NCBI GenBank assembly: GCA_916613615.1
Contig: OU744726.1
Location: 62,202,987-62,266,986 of the forward strand
Reading direction: 5' to 3'
DNA: 64,000 nt
DNA from: Steromphala cineraria
Taxonomy: Eukaryota; Mollusca; Gastropoda; Trochida; Trochidae
In this document: positions 47,417 to 59,516 of the stretch, one piece after another
How the letters are laid out: each line of letters starts with the position of its first letter
Numbering within the stretch: position 1 is the stretch's first letter
Program-made: the position numbers and the translations under genes
Notes under the pieces: model-generated
Database searches by the model: none
Told to the model about the DNA's origin: nothing
Seen by the model: only the letters and a program-made list of their open reading frames with translations

Positions 47417-47462
47417 AGACAGACGGACAGATATTTTATTTATCATATCTGTCTGTCTGTCT
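47417..47462. repeat. AGAC/GTCT hairpin
   Basis: AGACAGACGGACAGATA is followed, after an 11-base AT loop, by TATCTGTCTGTCTGTCT, a near-perfect inverted repeat of a tetranucleotide microsatellite. Confidence 0.85.
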
Positions 47463-49301
47463 ATAAAATGTATCTTGTATTAATCCTGTCGGTTCCTAAC
47501 CGGTGTGAGGCATTCAACAAAACGTAAAAACAAATTGTAACTCTATTTGACTTGTTGAACACACAAACAAGCCTATTTGTAAACAGAATTAATATGTCGT
47601 ACATGTAGAATGTCACATTATTACATACATGTACGCAAATTAATACTTTTTACGTATTTAACTCTCTTTGAAACATAATTTTAGAATGCAAAACGTTTAA
47701 CAGCATACAAACTTTACACGACAGAATAACACATGCAAAGAGATTATTGTGCATTAAATTCAAATATGAATGAAATACGCAAGCGAGGGGCATGGAATAG
47801 CCAGTTATTCAATAGGTTATAAAAATCTGTATGTCCAAAGAAATCAATTGCACGTGTTTGTTCTAAAATTGCTAGCGTATGTAGTTGTGCATCTTGTTAT
47901 TTCAAGGTCAATCTGTTATGATAATGATTTTTTTATTTCTAGAGTCTGATTGGATGTTTATTCACGTGAGGATCCAACCCGTAGTTAAATCTAGATTCGG
48001 CTTTTATTGAGGATTGGTTACAAAAGACTGAATTCATTTGATGACGATGTGATAATTACATCACACTGCATATTACTGTTAATTGACATTAGTACCTTGT
48101 TAAATATGAACGAGATGTATGTTATACATAAGCTTATTTCTGTGTTAAGTTCTAATAACAGATTATCTGTGATATTTGTTTATTCACCAAACGGTGTATT
48201 ATTCTACCAACCTGACCATTCATTCTTATCAAAGCACATTTATTACTGTCTGAAGACTAAAGGACATATCTTGCATAGGATATACATTTTGGTTTATAGT
48301 TGCCAAATTATGTCTAGAACGACCTCATTGCAAGCAGATACGACGCGTTCATTATTAACACAATAACAACAATTTGGGTTTCCAAATAAATCTCAAATCA
48401 AAACCTTTAGTATAGAAAACATACTTTGTCTTGGGTGAACAGAGGATATGAAAAGAAATGTGTCGTATCTTCACCATCGTAGTTATGACCTCACTACAGG
48501 CGGGAATTTGTGATAAGACTAGTTCAAACTTGTGTGCATTTAAATCGCTGCATCTACTGCCATTACTAAAATTGAAATTACTATACATCAGTTTCACTGG
48601 CGATAGATTTTTAAAAGATCAAAGATGGCGAATTCCAATGTTCTATCGGTAATGAAATCCAAAGGAAGAATTTTTGCATAATTTACAGTTTTACAGTTCT
48701 GAAATGGTCTGAAGTCAAAAACATCTGAGATTTCACGAAACTCTAGGTTTGTTATAGTTTTGACCACTTTATAAAACAAGCTCATTTTGTTAACATATCG
48801 TCGGTTTACAGTTCGTTTCTTTATATATTTTGTTATATCAATGCATGACTTGTCCCTCAGTTTGGTCGCAAAACAACTAAATGCAAACTTACGATAATTC
48901 TCTTGTTCTTTGTACAGTTATCCCAATTGACGAACATCAATCAAATCAAAATCAATCAAAAATTGGCAATATGTAAGATTTGTACTTTTGCAGTAATGAC
49001 TTCCTCGATAATCTACACTTATGTCTATGAAGGCATTTACTAAGGGACATACCCTTTCAACTAGTTCATAAATTATTCCTCAATGCTTATGTTGATCAAC
49101 TTCATTAATATCTACTCCTTATATTATAAGACTAGTTTGGCGTAGTATTTGCAAAGTATACCTGATAAGTGTAATACTCAGTTGATACAACGATAACAGT
49201 CCTCCCTTTATAAATTATAAACGATTTCTGTTAAAACCTAATGATTCTCAAAATAAAAGGGATGACATGGGAAGCATTAAATGTAAAGAAATATTGCTTA
49301 C

Positions 49302-49379
49302 CTGAACAGAGTCAATGAGCTTTTCAGAGAGTTCTTCAGCTGGGTTGCCAATCACCGGATAGAGAAGTATTGAGTTCAT
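49302..49379 (-). other. Possible first coding exon inside the 13.1-kb element
   Basis: The minus strand reads ATG then 25 more codons (MNSILLYPVIGNPAEELSEK then LIDSVQ) ending in a strong donor, CAG|GTAAGC. The protein-like composition and good donor favour a real exon, but no following exon was identified and the family is not recognised. Confidence 0.35.
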
Positions 49380-51229
49380 CAATGACGGTTGATTATATTT
49401 CAATACCATAAATCACGTGAGTGTTCACTGACCAATTAAACTAACAAAGGTAACTCCCGGTACGGCACGTGATCACAAGAAACCAATCGATAAACAGTAT
49501 TCTTGTTACCCGTTGTTTAAACCCATTACATAATATGCATTGGATTTTGCAGTAGTAGACTAAAAATATATGTGATTTTTTTAGCTGAAAATAAATGCAT
49601 GTTGATATATTTGGTTCTTGTCTTTTCCTTTGATATTCAAATATCAAAGCAAAAAAAGCAATTTAATACTAAGCCGTATGAATGTATAATATAAATATAT
49701 TTCATCATAATAACAACTGCACATGACAACAGGAATTTTAAAGGTTCATACATGTAGAGTACAGCATCTAGTTTGACTGTGCGAATATAGTTAATAAAAT
49801 ATGAAATACCAACAAGATCTTGAAGAAAGAAAAAGAAAAGAAGAAGAACATTATTTTATTATTGTGTCACCAGGATTGTACAATACAGGTTACAGCATAA
49901 ACGATACATTTATAAAAGTACACTTCTTGTTTGCAAAACCAAATCGTTTGTTATGACAATTTACAAACCAAAAGATTTCATCTCTCTTATGTAAATAACA
50001 TTTCCTTGTGTGATGATCAATAAGACCGACCGTGTAGCAAGTGTTAATGCTCATAAGCAACAGTTAACATTTTAGAAAATTATTTTTTTAAAGATGTTTC
50101 TCTGGGTATTGTAAAGGAGATTAATAAAACACTACCCCGAAGATACACCTGTCAAAACGTATTGATTATAAAGAAAACAAATGATTAGAGAATATTCACG
50201 AAAAATATGTTTATACAAGTAAAGGTTTTATCACCGTCATTTACTTTTTGAGAGCAACATTTACCTACAGCTTCTTCACAATTGTCATCGCCATGGCAGA
50301 GGATATTCCACAGCTAGTGTTTTCAGTGTCAGGGGAACAGAAAAGTTTTTTTTATCAACTTTGACAACTTTTCAAGAGATATCTACACGTTTTTTATGCC
50401 AATCACTCATTAAAACACAATTATAAATATTATGTCGATATTGTTATACACAAGGTAACGATTCATATGAACTTTTACACAGTGGTTATGTTTGAAAACT
50501 TATTCTTTTATTTGAAAATACATCTTTTCATTAAAGAATTTAAATTATTACATAAAAAGTATTCGTATTTTACAACGAAATACTGTAACATATATTCAAT
50601 AAATTAAAGAAAACATATGGAAGCAATTATATTACATACGGTTAGCATAAATACTTTCTACATTAATTCTGAATCAATTTGAGACGTTTTTCTTAGGATT
50701 ATATCTGAAATGCTTAAAAAACTATTTTTAAATCGTGTCCATAAAACTATTAACAACTGATTTAAACTCTTTCCATAAAACATTACACAAAATTCAGAAT
50801 AAGTTTATATATACAAAAAGGCAAAAACGGTAGAAACAGGCAGCAAATGCCTATATGAATGCTTCTCTTGAAAAATAACCATAAAACGATTCAGATATCA
50901 AATACCGGTACATTGGTTGATATATATATTTGCAATTATTCCTACTGACCTCGAATTAATATTAAGCTGTCTCTACCTTTGCATCTGGTACAGATTTAAT
51001 ATGAGACCTATGAAAATCAGTTACAGAATATCATTAGGAATTATCATTTACAACTGCTTGATGTCTTTATTACTTACTATTAAAGTAATTGACATATATT
51101 TTGTCGTATATTACACTTTAATGCTATTTCTTAAAAGGACTATTAAAAGCTTGATAATATATGTTTACGTAATGAACTAGTGGAATAAAGTGAATCAAAT
51201 AATCTCAACGTGCGTGTAAACTAACATCA

Positions 51230-51425
51230 AAAGGCAAGCCGCCCTTTTGCACCCCTCCCCCATATCGATGTATATTGTCAGCAGTGCGGACGTGTGCATG
51301 CCTTGATATGACAATACCTGAGAGCACGACAATCCCTTCCTGGCGCCAGTGCAGTCTCAGCAGTCTTTGATGTCCGCCGCCGTCCCCTATCTTGTCTGCA
51401 TCTAATCAGACTGCCCAGATAGAAG
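51230..51425. other. GC-richer non-coding block
   Basis: Contains TCCGCCGCCGTCCCC, GCGCCAGTGCAGTCTCAGCAG and a C-run (CACCCCTCCCCC) in an AT-rich setting; no frame stays open. Possibly a conserved or captured regulatory piece. Confidence 0.25.
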
Positions 51426-51670
51426 ATTTTAAGACAAATCCTCTTTAGAAATGAACATCAATTGTTTACTAATTTATTAGTGAGATACACCGCTATCTAA
51501 ATCGCATGTTTTATGTGGACCATCACGCGTCGACCTTTTGTGGCGGATTTCATTATTCCTTTCAATCAAATGGAATATTTTGTAATGTTCTTTACACTTA
51601 TGTGGGTTCGATTTTGTAATTGTAATTCGTATGGTTTTTTTCAGACATCCTAAACCTTTGCTTCAGTATA

Positions 51671-52090
51671 TCAGACAGACAGACAGACAGATGTTTTATT
51701 ACAGTCTCACCTCACATAAATACATTAAAAGGTATATACATATAAGAACAACATTCAATTGAGCCACCCTATAAGGGTTACGAGAGACTACATTATAAAA
51801 TGTTTAATAAACTAAACTAAATATTTATGTAAACAGTATATGTAAACAATAAAATATAAATCTATCCATATAAAATATATTTTCTTCTCTGTAAGATATA
51901 AAAGCAGGTTTTGGCGGTAAAATTTACATGGTGTGTAAAAAGTAAAACTAATTTATCATTATCATTAAAATCTAAGAAGTTGGGATAGCTAAAACAGACA
52001 TTTTCATACAAACTCTCTCGCAAATCGTTGTACAAAGGGCAATATAAAAGTACATGTCTTTCATCCTCAACACTCTCACTACACACACTA
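51671..52090 (-). mobile_element. LINE 3' end with RT C-terminal remnant
   Basis: The minus-strand frame 51862-52086 encodes C-S-E-S-V-E-D-E-R-H-V-L-L-Y-C-P-L-Y, followed by DK and RRKYIL-like residues. This is the Cys/His tail motif found after the reverse transcriptase of non-LTR retrotransposons. It is followed by a 3' UTR ending GAGGTGAGACTGTAATAAAA and a (CTGT)n tail (plus 51671-51690). Everything upstream (endonuclease, RT) is missing, as expected for a 5'-truncated insertion. Confidence 0.8.
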
Positions 52091-53309
52091 TATATCAGGG
52101 AAGTATGTCTCTATGATTTGTCAACAGATTAGTAGAAAGTAGATTAAAGTATTATTATAATATCATTATTTTGGTTTAAGCATATTTTATTTAATGAAGA
52201 ATCCTATTCAGTAAAGAAGCAAAGCTTTGCTTATCTGAAGACATCACCAGTAAAAACATAATAAACAAAACACACAAGACACAAACTAGACAAATATCAA
52301 ACATAGAAATTAAGAACCTGACATATCTGTATTACACAACTGGGTGACTTATTGCCAGCGGTTGCTTTTTATATGATGTTTTACAACGATCATTTTACAA
52401 TGTTTTATCAAATCGCACACTCCTGTAGATAAATTGATGTAAAGATATTGTTGTTCTATTATCTAGGGAATCGTGTTCCCATATCAGCTAACATCTCAAG
52501 AAAACAATGCTTTAAAATTTTTTTACAAGCGGAGGAATATAACAGGGCCTAAGATTGACTTATTGTTCCGTAATTCCCAACTTTCGATAACACTTGAAGA
52601 ATCACAATTACACAATTATTAACTATGTCGCCTATGTGTTTATCTAAAACATGTATATCATCTATATGTGTTGAAGGATTGATCTGGTACATATTAAGAA
52701 TGTATTGTTGAAAATGCTAGAAAAGAAATGTAAAATGTTTGGAGTATGATTGAAGATTGTTGTCTAAATGGATTTGTACACTTGTTAGAAACGGGTTTCA
52801 AAATACAAATGAAAATATATTATATTGATGAATATGCATGAGCGTGTGACGTAAATAAACCATCTGTATTTGGTCTGTCATTTTTGACTCAAAATGATCT
52901 TCAGTATCGGTAATTCAGTAGTGTATATAGACAGTTTTATGTTATATATTTTTTTAAATATCACGATGTTGTTTATTGTTTCAATCAAAATAAACCCGAC
53001 TTTTACTAAGGGTGACCTCTTGCTACGCCAACATTTGGAGAAAAAAACTTAAACAAAAGAATTTGCTAATCCAATCTAGCAGAGCTTAAGCTTCACCCTT
53101 GAGTGACCAAAAGTTTCATTTTTTCTTATCCAGCCCAAATGTTTATTTTACTGCTGCCAAAACCTGCAATTTAATTCTTTCTAAACGTCAATCTTACCAA
53201 TACAATTCATGATTTTATCTTAATAGATTTATCTTTATAAATGTTATAACTATAACTTTAGGCACCTATTTTGCTTCTTGTAAATATTTTAATGACATAA
53301 GTCTCTCAT

Positions 53310-53412
53310 AATACCTTGTAGGGGTGGCTCAACTTTTACTGTTTTATCAAATGTATTGTATGTATTTTCATGTTGAGGTGAGACTTTAATAACAATCTGT
53401 CTGTCTGTAATG
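53310..53412 (+). mobile_element. LINE 3' UTR fragment, same family, opposite strand
   Basis: GGGGTGGCTCAACTT, ATGTATTTTCATGTTGAGGT, GAGACTTTAATAACAATCTG and a short (CTGT)n tail correspond in order to the inverse of 51680-51770. No coding part remains in recognisable form. Confidence 0.7.
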
Positions 53413-55885
53413 CATAGATAATAATTATTGGTGAACACATTTAACCACCAACACGTTGACTGAATGCAATATTTACCAAATGTTGGCGTAGCATGATTGA
53501 ACCCCCTTAAGTACCTAATGCGCCATTAAAAATACACCTTTGTCATCTGTACTTTTACACACTATGTTTTCTATCTGACATATATATCTTCATGTATGTA
53601 TTAAAGTCCTCAAACTGATATTTGTTCATTGTACAAAGCAATTAGATAAAATAAACAACTATTTGTAGGAAAAAGTAATAAATTTTCTAAATGAAAGTAT
53701 ATTGTTGATCAATTTATTATACATCACACGTTTTTCTAATAATAAGAATATTGCCCTTGAAAAGGTGCGGATGTAATTGAATGTACGGTATTATGTTAAT
53801 TGCGTTAATGTTATGTTTTGTGATTGATTGCTTTTACCTCTGCTTGATGTCACCTTGTCGAAGTGGGGCCTTTGCCTCAGTTATTTCCAATGAATGGGCG
53901 AATAAATTTAGAATAGGTCAAAGATGATAAATAAAATAGCTTTGGATTTTGAATGTTGAAGTGGAAGGGATATTTTTTCAAACAGTAATAGATAATAGCT
54001 TTAGTGTACATGAACGAAGTGTTTAAGGATATTAATATTAGTCAAATAATAAAAGTATGACACAGGTTGGTGGTAATTAAACAGATTAAACATGTTTAAG
54101 CTCAATATTGCAGCTACAACTGTCTGGTAATTACCCATGAGTAGTAATAAAAAGCTTTGACATAACTTAATTGGTGGTGTCCCGCTTAGGGGACTGTCAA
54201 CTCTTTGACGATGTGATTACAAGGATTAGCCAAAGGATGTTGTTATAGAGAATAAGCATGTCTGCCAAAGCATCTAGGTCATGCCAAGTTGTCAAGGCAC
54301 AAGTCACTCATTGGTCGACAGGATGTCAAACTAGATCCAATGAAAAATTTAACTACTCATGATCATATATAGTGTATGTGTTTTGAGATGAACACATGAC
54401 ATATCTATTGGAGTACATTACCCTTGGGACTTACATACAAATGGAATATTTTCAACAAGGTACGTTTTGTTTACAAGATTTTACAAGAAGTAATTCATTG
54501 AAATGAAAATGTTTTCATTTTGATCATTTTAGAAACTTGCTTTGCATTAGTTCAGTTCAGTTTTGAAAAGAATTCAAATGCAAGGGAACCATTTTTTTCG
54601 TAGACAAAACGGGTTCGTAGTCGGGGACTTTTGCTTGGACACTTTTGGTTCATAGACATATAAAACGGTGGGTTCGTAGACTGATAATTAAATATTTTCA
54701 ACACATTAATATTATGTTTTATAATTACTAAATTATGTTCTTAGTATGATTTTTTACAAATACAATGAGAAATATAAACATTACAAAATATAACAAGAAG
54801 TATTGTAACAAAACGATCATCAAAATCCATCACAATACACCAATCTATAAGTGATCCTTTTTTACCATAGCATACTAATATATATGACATTTAATCATAA
54901 GTCATGTGTAACATTTATAATTGTAAATAAGAATTAGTTTATTGGCAATGTTGCAAGTGTCTACGAACCAACCATTAAACTGCCCCCACCCCCCTCGTGT
55001 CTACGAAAACACCCAAACAAAATATTATTATATTTAACAGGCCTACATACTACAATTTCAGGATGCGCCAATGATGTGCTCTTTCTTATTATCCTCATTT
55101 ACATTTGATGAAGGATTATTAATATTTTTTATTTTAATTTTTTTTGATAGTGATAAACATTAGACACGAATAAGCAATCTTATCAATTTGCTAGACAACA
55201 TACTATATATATATTTTTTTTTATATATACAGAACCCTAAATAACACTGTGTATAGTTTTCTATATCAAACAGAAATAATTAAATGAAAATCATATTGGT
55301 TTTTTTTGTGAACGTCAATTCTTCAATTTAGTAAATATCAAAATCAAACTCTCAATCATTGGGTTATTTGTTTTTTTTTAAAGATAAACTTTTGTCTTTA
55401 AAATATATTGTTATGAATAATAAAATCAATATTAAAAACAAATTGAGAATGCATATGTTGTAACCAAAACACTCTTTTCAAATACTTCTTCAATAATCAA
55501 ATGTCTTCAAATTATAGAATTTTAGTATATCAAATTTTCTATCTATATAATTTCAAATGAACCTGCATTATATAACCACATTCCTTGGTATATCTATCAC
55601 CAGTTATATTCCTTGACTAATCAGTCGCCAGTTGCTATTTATAGACGGGATAAAGGGACATAACTCATGGGGAGAAATCTAACGAGCTCTTAAATTGAAG
55701 TCTGTGGAAAGGCCGTACCTTTCCAGTCGTCATTTCCATAGGGCTTTGGAAAGGTCGTTCTTTAATTCGTTTGGAAAGATTGGAAAGGTGCACTCTTTCC
55801 TTGGCTGAAAGATTGGAAAGGTGCACTCTTTCCTTTTGGAAGGAACGCCTTTAATGCTTTGGAAAGGACGATCGTTGCTCCTGTG

Positions 55886-58361
55886 TAGACTTGTATTCTC
55901 ATGACAGTGATATGTTCTTTCTAAGAATAACAACTTACACAAAACTTGTCAACAATAAGCTTTGTGTTTAGCAATCTACATGATAAGTTGATGTGGAAAG
56001 AGTTATTTTGCATCAGGTTCCAGTTCCTGTGTTTTACTCATATTTGTACCATTTCTATATCTAACAGAAGTTCTTCTTGACACAAAATCAATTTAGGACA
56101 TAAGCTAACTATATTTTGTGAAATTATATATATTTTTCACAACAATTCATGTTCTTTTCCGTCAAGTCTTTTAATACCACACATAAGGGCTTACCCAGAG
56201 TTCAGGTTTACATGCTTAGCACACTAGGATGCTTCTCCAAATATACGTACACAAAGCCAAATACACAAATTGCTACACTCTCCTTAAGGATCTGGGGCTA
56301 GCAGCCCTGCCTGCTTGTATATTGCATAGTAATCCTGACCTAATTGATAATTAGAACATGATGGACTTTATGGAAAGTATATAAATTGTCTTTATGAAAA
56401 GTATACTTGTATTCTATTAAAAGTAATACTTTTTACAAATAACAATTTAAACAACTCAAGAATTAGGTTTTTGTGTACAACAATCTGCACGATGAGTTAA
56501 TATTAACAAGTTAAGAATCTGCTTTTATGTTCAGTAATCTACATGATAAGTTAATAATAGAGGTATTTTGTATCAGGTTCCAGTTCCAATACCATATGTT
56601 TTATAAATACCTGTAAAAATAAATGATAATTGTATCATGCTGAAGGGGTTCTGGGAACAACATGTCATCATAGAAGTCATTATTTTTCAATTAGATTTCA
56701 GGCCAAGTACTACTCCTACTAAATCAATTAAGATATCATTCTGAAAAGTGAGTATTTTTTTATATAGTGATTCCTGACAAAGACGCATTTATTTTATTAT
56801 CAAGAATCCAAGATGGTCAATATGTCAATTATATTGAATTTTCAATCAGATTTCATGAAATTCATTGAAAAGAATACATTTCCTGATCAATCAAATCAAT
56901 GTCATTATATTTGTATTGATACGCTTGTTGTAATATTTATCAACACTATAAATACAGTTACAAAAAACTGTATGAATCATCTTTATCTGCGAACAGCCTG
57001 AAGCATGACTGTTTTAATAAATCCTTTCCGTTTTACATAATTCCTGACACTTCATATATGGCAAATAACATAGCCAGTGAGGGATAAATATACATTTATA
57101 ATCATCTATATCTGATTACGGTCTGAACAATGATTATCTAGATAATTATAATGATCATTCAATTCAAACAAATCCTTTTCAAAAGCATTTAAAATTATTA
57201 AATTTGTTCACTCCAAACACTAACTGTTAGGTTTTTTAGTCCTTTGTTCCCATGCATTTAATTTATTCCAAATTGAAAAATTTTGGTTAATGAATAACAA
57301 ATTATCTTTTATTTTGTTTGTCATGCTAATAAAAGATATCATTTAATATTCATCTTCAAAACTAATTGAACAGCTGTCTGAACAATTTTTTTTTAGAAAG
57401 TCTTTCACACCAATTCTCTCTGCTAGTTAAGATACTTCAATAAACATATTACTGAGTTGACCTCCAGATTATTTCCATTGCAAACCTCTCTTCTACCCCC
57501 ACCCCTTCTATCCCCCCTTTCCCTCCTCCCCTTTTTTCTCCTGTCCTTCCCTTGCAAACCTCTCTTCTATCCCACATTCCTTCTATCCCCCCCCCTTTCC
57601 CCATCTATCCTTCCAGCCCCTCTCCTGCAACTCTCCTCTAAAGAGTATCTGTATTGCATATTGAAATGAGGGGAGGACACTCACTATATAGAATAACAGT
57701 AACTTACATAAGAGGATAAGTTACATAAGCTACATGCAGGTGCAAGAGGTCATCATAGATCATCATATCTAGTAATTAGCATAAACCCCCATGTTGCTAG
57801 CCTATTCTGACCAATCAGTTTGCACTATCATATGTCAAGATTTAAGATATTTAGAAATCTTCAGTTAGAATTACATGAGACATTGACCTGGACAGTTTAC
57901 TTTGGCAATTGGACCTATCACTAGCTGAATTTGTGATTTGTGTCAGAGGGATATATTCCTAATGTTTATGTGCATCATCTTTTTAGTTTTTTGGAAGTTG
58001 AGAGTGTGACTAAATGAATACTCCTAAACCAATCAAGATATCATAATGAAATTAATACAGATGCCCACATAAAAGTAGCATTTTGAAGATTAAAAAGTCC
58101 AAGATGGTCACCAATTTAGCCATAGATATACAAAAAAGTTATACAAAAACCTACTGCTTGTTAACAAATCATGATTATATCATTCTTGTATTAATGTTTG
58201 TTCAAGCTCTAGTGGTTTCCAACAGAAGAATAGCATTTTAAAAGATAAAAAAATCATGATGGCAGCCATAATCAATTATCATATAAAAGATGGTTACACA
58301 ATTAAACCATATTACCACATCATTCATTTTAAGGTGAGCTTCTGTACCCTCGGTACTTTTA
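55886..58361 (+). mobile_element. Helentron/pearl-like element, 3' part
   Basis: Continues the element begun at 41101 after the 13.1-kb insertion. It has internal paralogous units (GCAATCTACATGATAAGTT, CAGGTTCCAGTTCC at about 55972-56030 and 56520-56590; AATACCACACATAAGGGC matching 42577) and two diverged core units at 56690-56850 and 58000-58290. It ends with GGTGAGC (the inverse of the 5' GCTCACC) and a GTACC-CTC-GGTAC hairpin near 58345-58356, the kind of 3' terminal stem-loop known from Helitron/Helentron elements. Confidence 0.7.
57479..57635. repeat. Polypyrimidine tandem duplication
   Basis: Almost pure C/T on the plus strand: two copies of TTGCAAACCTCTCTTCTA followed by C-rich runs. 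The 70-codon frame across it is a composition artefact. Confidence 0.9.
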
Positions 58362-58439
58362 TTTTTAAATTGGAACCATTTATTTTCATTTTCCAGGAAT
58401 CACCTTATATTTCCCCTTAAAACGTGCTACTGCCCCTTA
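58362..58439 (+). mobile_element. Right half of the split MITE
   Basis: TTTTTAAATTGGAACCATTT then TTTTCATTTTCCAGGAATC and AAAACGTGCTACTGCCCCTTA are the last 75 or so bases of the family. It aligns directly after the left half that ends at 41100. Confidence 0.8.
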
Positions 58440-59516
58440 GGTCCAAAAATTATTTTCTTAGCTTTACAAAAAGAATCAGAACTTCTTCTGATTTTGTCTC
58501 TTGTTGGTCTTTGATGAACGCGGGGTTCCATTAAGAGTAAAAACACATATTCATCATTAAGAGGATACTTAAATTATTGACCTTGAGGGGTCAACTTGAT
58601 CTTAGCAAGATGAGGAAGTGTCCCAGGCACAAATCTTAGCTCTATATGGATCTTAGCAAATGGTTAAAGATATGTTACCCTGTTGATTAATATGAGAATA
58701 ATCAACGGGTTGCGCATTCTCTCCCCAGAGAGGCAGATCAAGTCTTGTTGATTGAGCCTCTGTTCCCTCTGAATTTATAGTGTAGATTGGGAGATGCCTG
58801 ATTGGAGGTTATCAAAGTTAGTTATGCAATCATCGATGCTTTTCTTAAATCATAATTTTGGATACTGAATAATTGCAAAGGCATTGAGATATGAACCACT
58901 CTTTCCATGCGAGAAGCGATGTCATTTGCTACAAAAATTCAAAGGGATTTTGGTGCAATTTTTTTTTCCGCCAGGGGAAACTGCCGGAACCCGCAGATTT
59001 AGTCTAAACAGAGGCTGGATCACCATGACGTGATCTGCCTGTAGATAGAGAATGTGAATTGCTTGAAATTACAGATTATCTGACTTGAGTTGCAATTGAT
59101 AAACTAAATAACTATATCTCTCAACTGATATAGAAGATCTTAGCTTATCATAATAGGTGTTTAAGAAAGAAAATTATTCTTAGAAAACTAATTCCCATAA
59201 GAGTCAGAGTCACTGGTTCAAGACCACAGGAAGAACAGATGGATCCAAACAAATCACCCGAACTGGTTTCCCAGTGTCCGTAATGATGGCAATATATATC
59301 ATTGTTGTCATTGATAACAAAAATTCATTTTTGGAATTTTTTTATTGCATATAAGTAAAAAGCCACACAAATATACAATGCTAGTTCTAATTATATGATT
59401 AAATAAATATAATGTACAGGGCTTGACATTCATTTCAAAAACTCAGAAATTCTAATATCCGAACAAAACTTGTCAGTGAAACTGAAATGAAAAAATATAT
59501 GAATAAAAAATAATTT
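58440..59516. other. Intergenic DNA; no gene seen
   Basis: Contains TTGACCTTGAGGGGTCAA at about 58578, an outward-facing pair of GGTCA half sites, and a relatively GC-rich stretch at 58960-59045. Neither can be given a function. Confidence 0.35.

Larger units (their letters stand above)
42765..55885. mobile_element. 13.1-kb CACTA-like TIR element inserted with TAG duplication
   Basis: Left end CACTGGAGTAACGATCGT then TCTTTCC; right end, inverted, CACAGGAGCAACGATCGT then CCTTTCC. TAG lies directly outside both ends. Both subterminal zones (42785-42895 and 55700-55865) are packed with direct and inverted CTTTCCAAA/GGAAAG motifs, as in CACTA/EnSpm elements. Removing the element joins GTTATGGAAATTAG to ACTTGTATTCT, which matches the uninterrupted paralogous unit at about 56393-56415 (TTTATGAAAAGTATACTTGTA then TTCT) at 21 of 25 positions. 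That is direct evidence for insertion. No frame inside exceeds about 120 codons, so there is no obvious transposase. Confidence 0.8.

Noticed and set aside
48007..48366. 119-codon open frame inside the 13.1-kb element
   Set aside because: No recognisable motif, no paralogue in the window and no start context; kept only as the upper limit for ORF length there.
48355..48785. Two overlapping minus-strand frames with protein-like composition
   Set aside because: They are in different frames with no splice sites joining them; not supportable as an exon.
51862..52086. Stand-alone small protein gene
   Set aside because: The CxxxxEDErHxLLYCPLY motif and adjoining (CTGT)n tail show it is a LINE remnant.
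58575..58600. Nuclear-receptor response element TTGACCTTGAGGGGTCAA
   Set aside because: The palindrome is real, but one site in AT-rich intergenic DNA is expected by chance and no target gene is adjacent.
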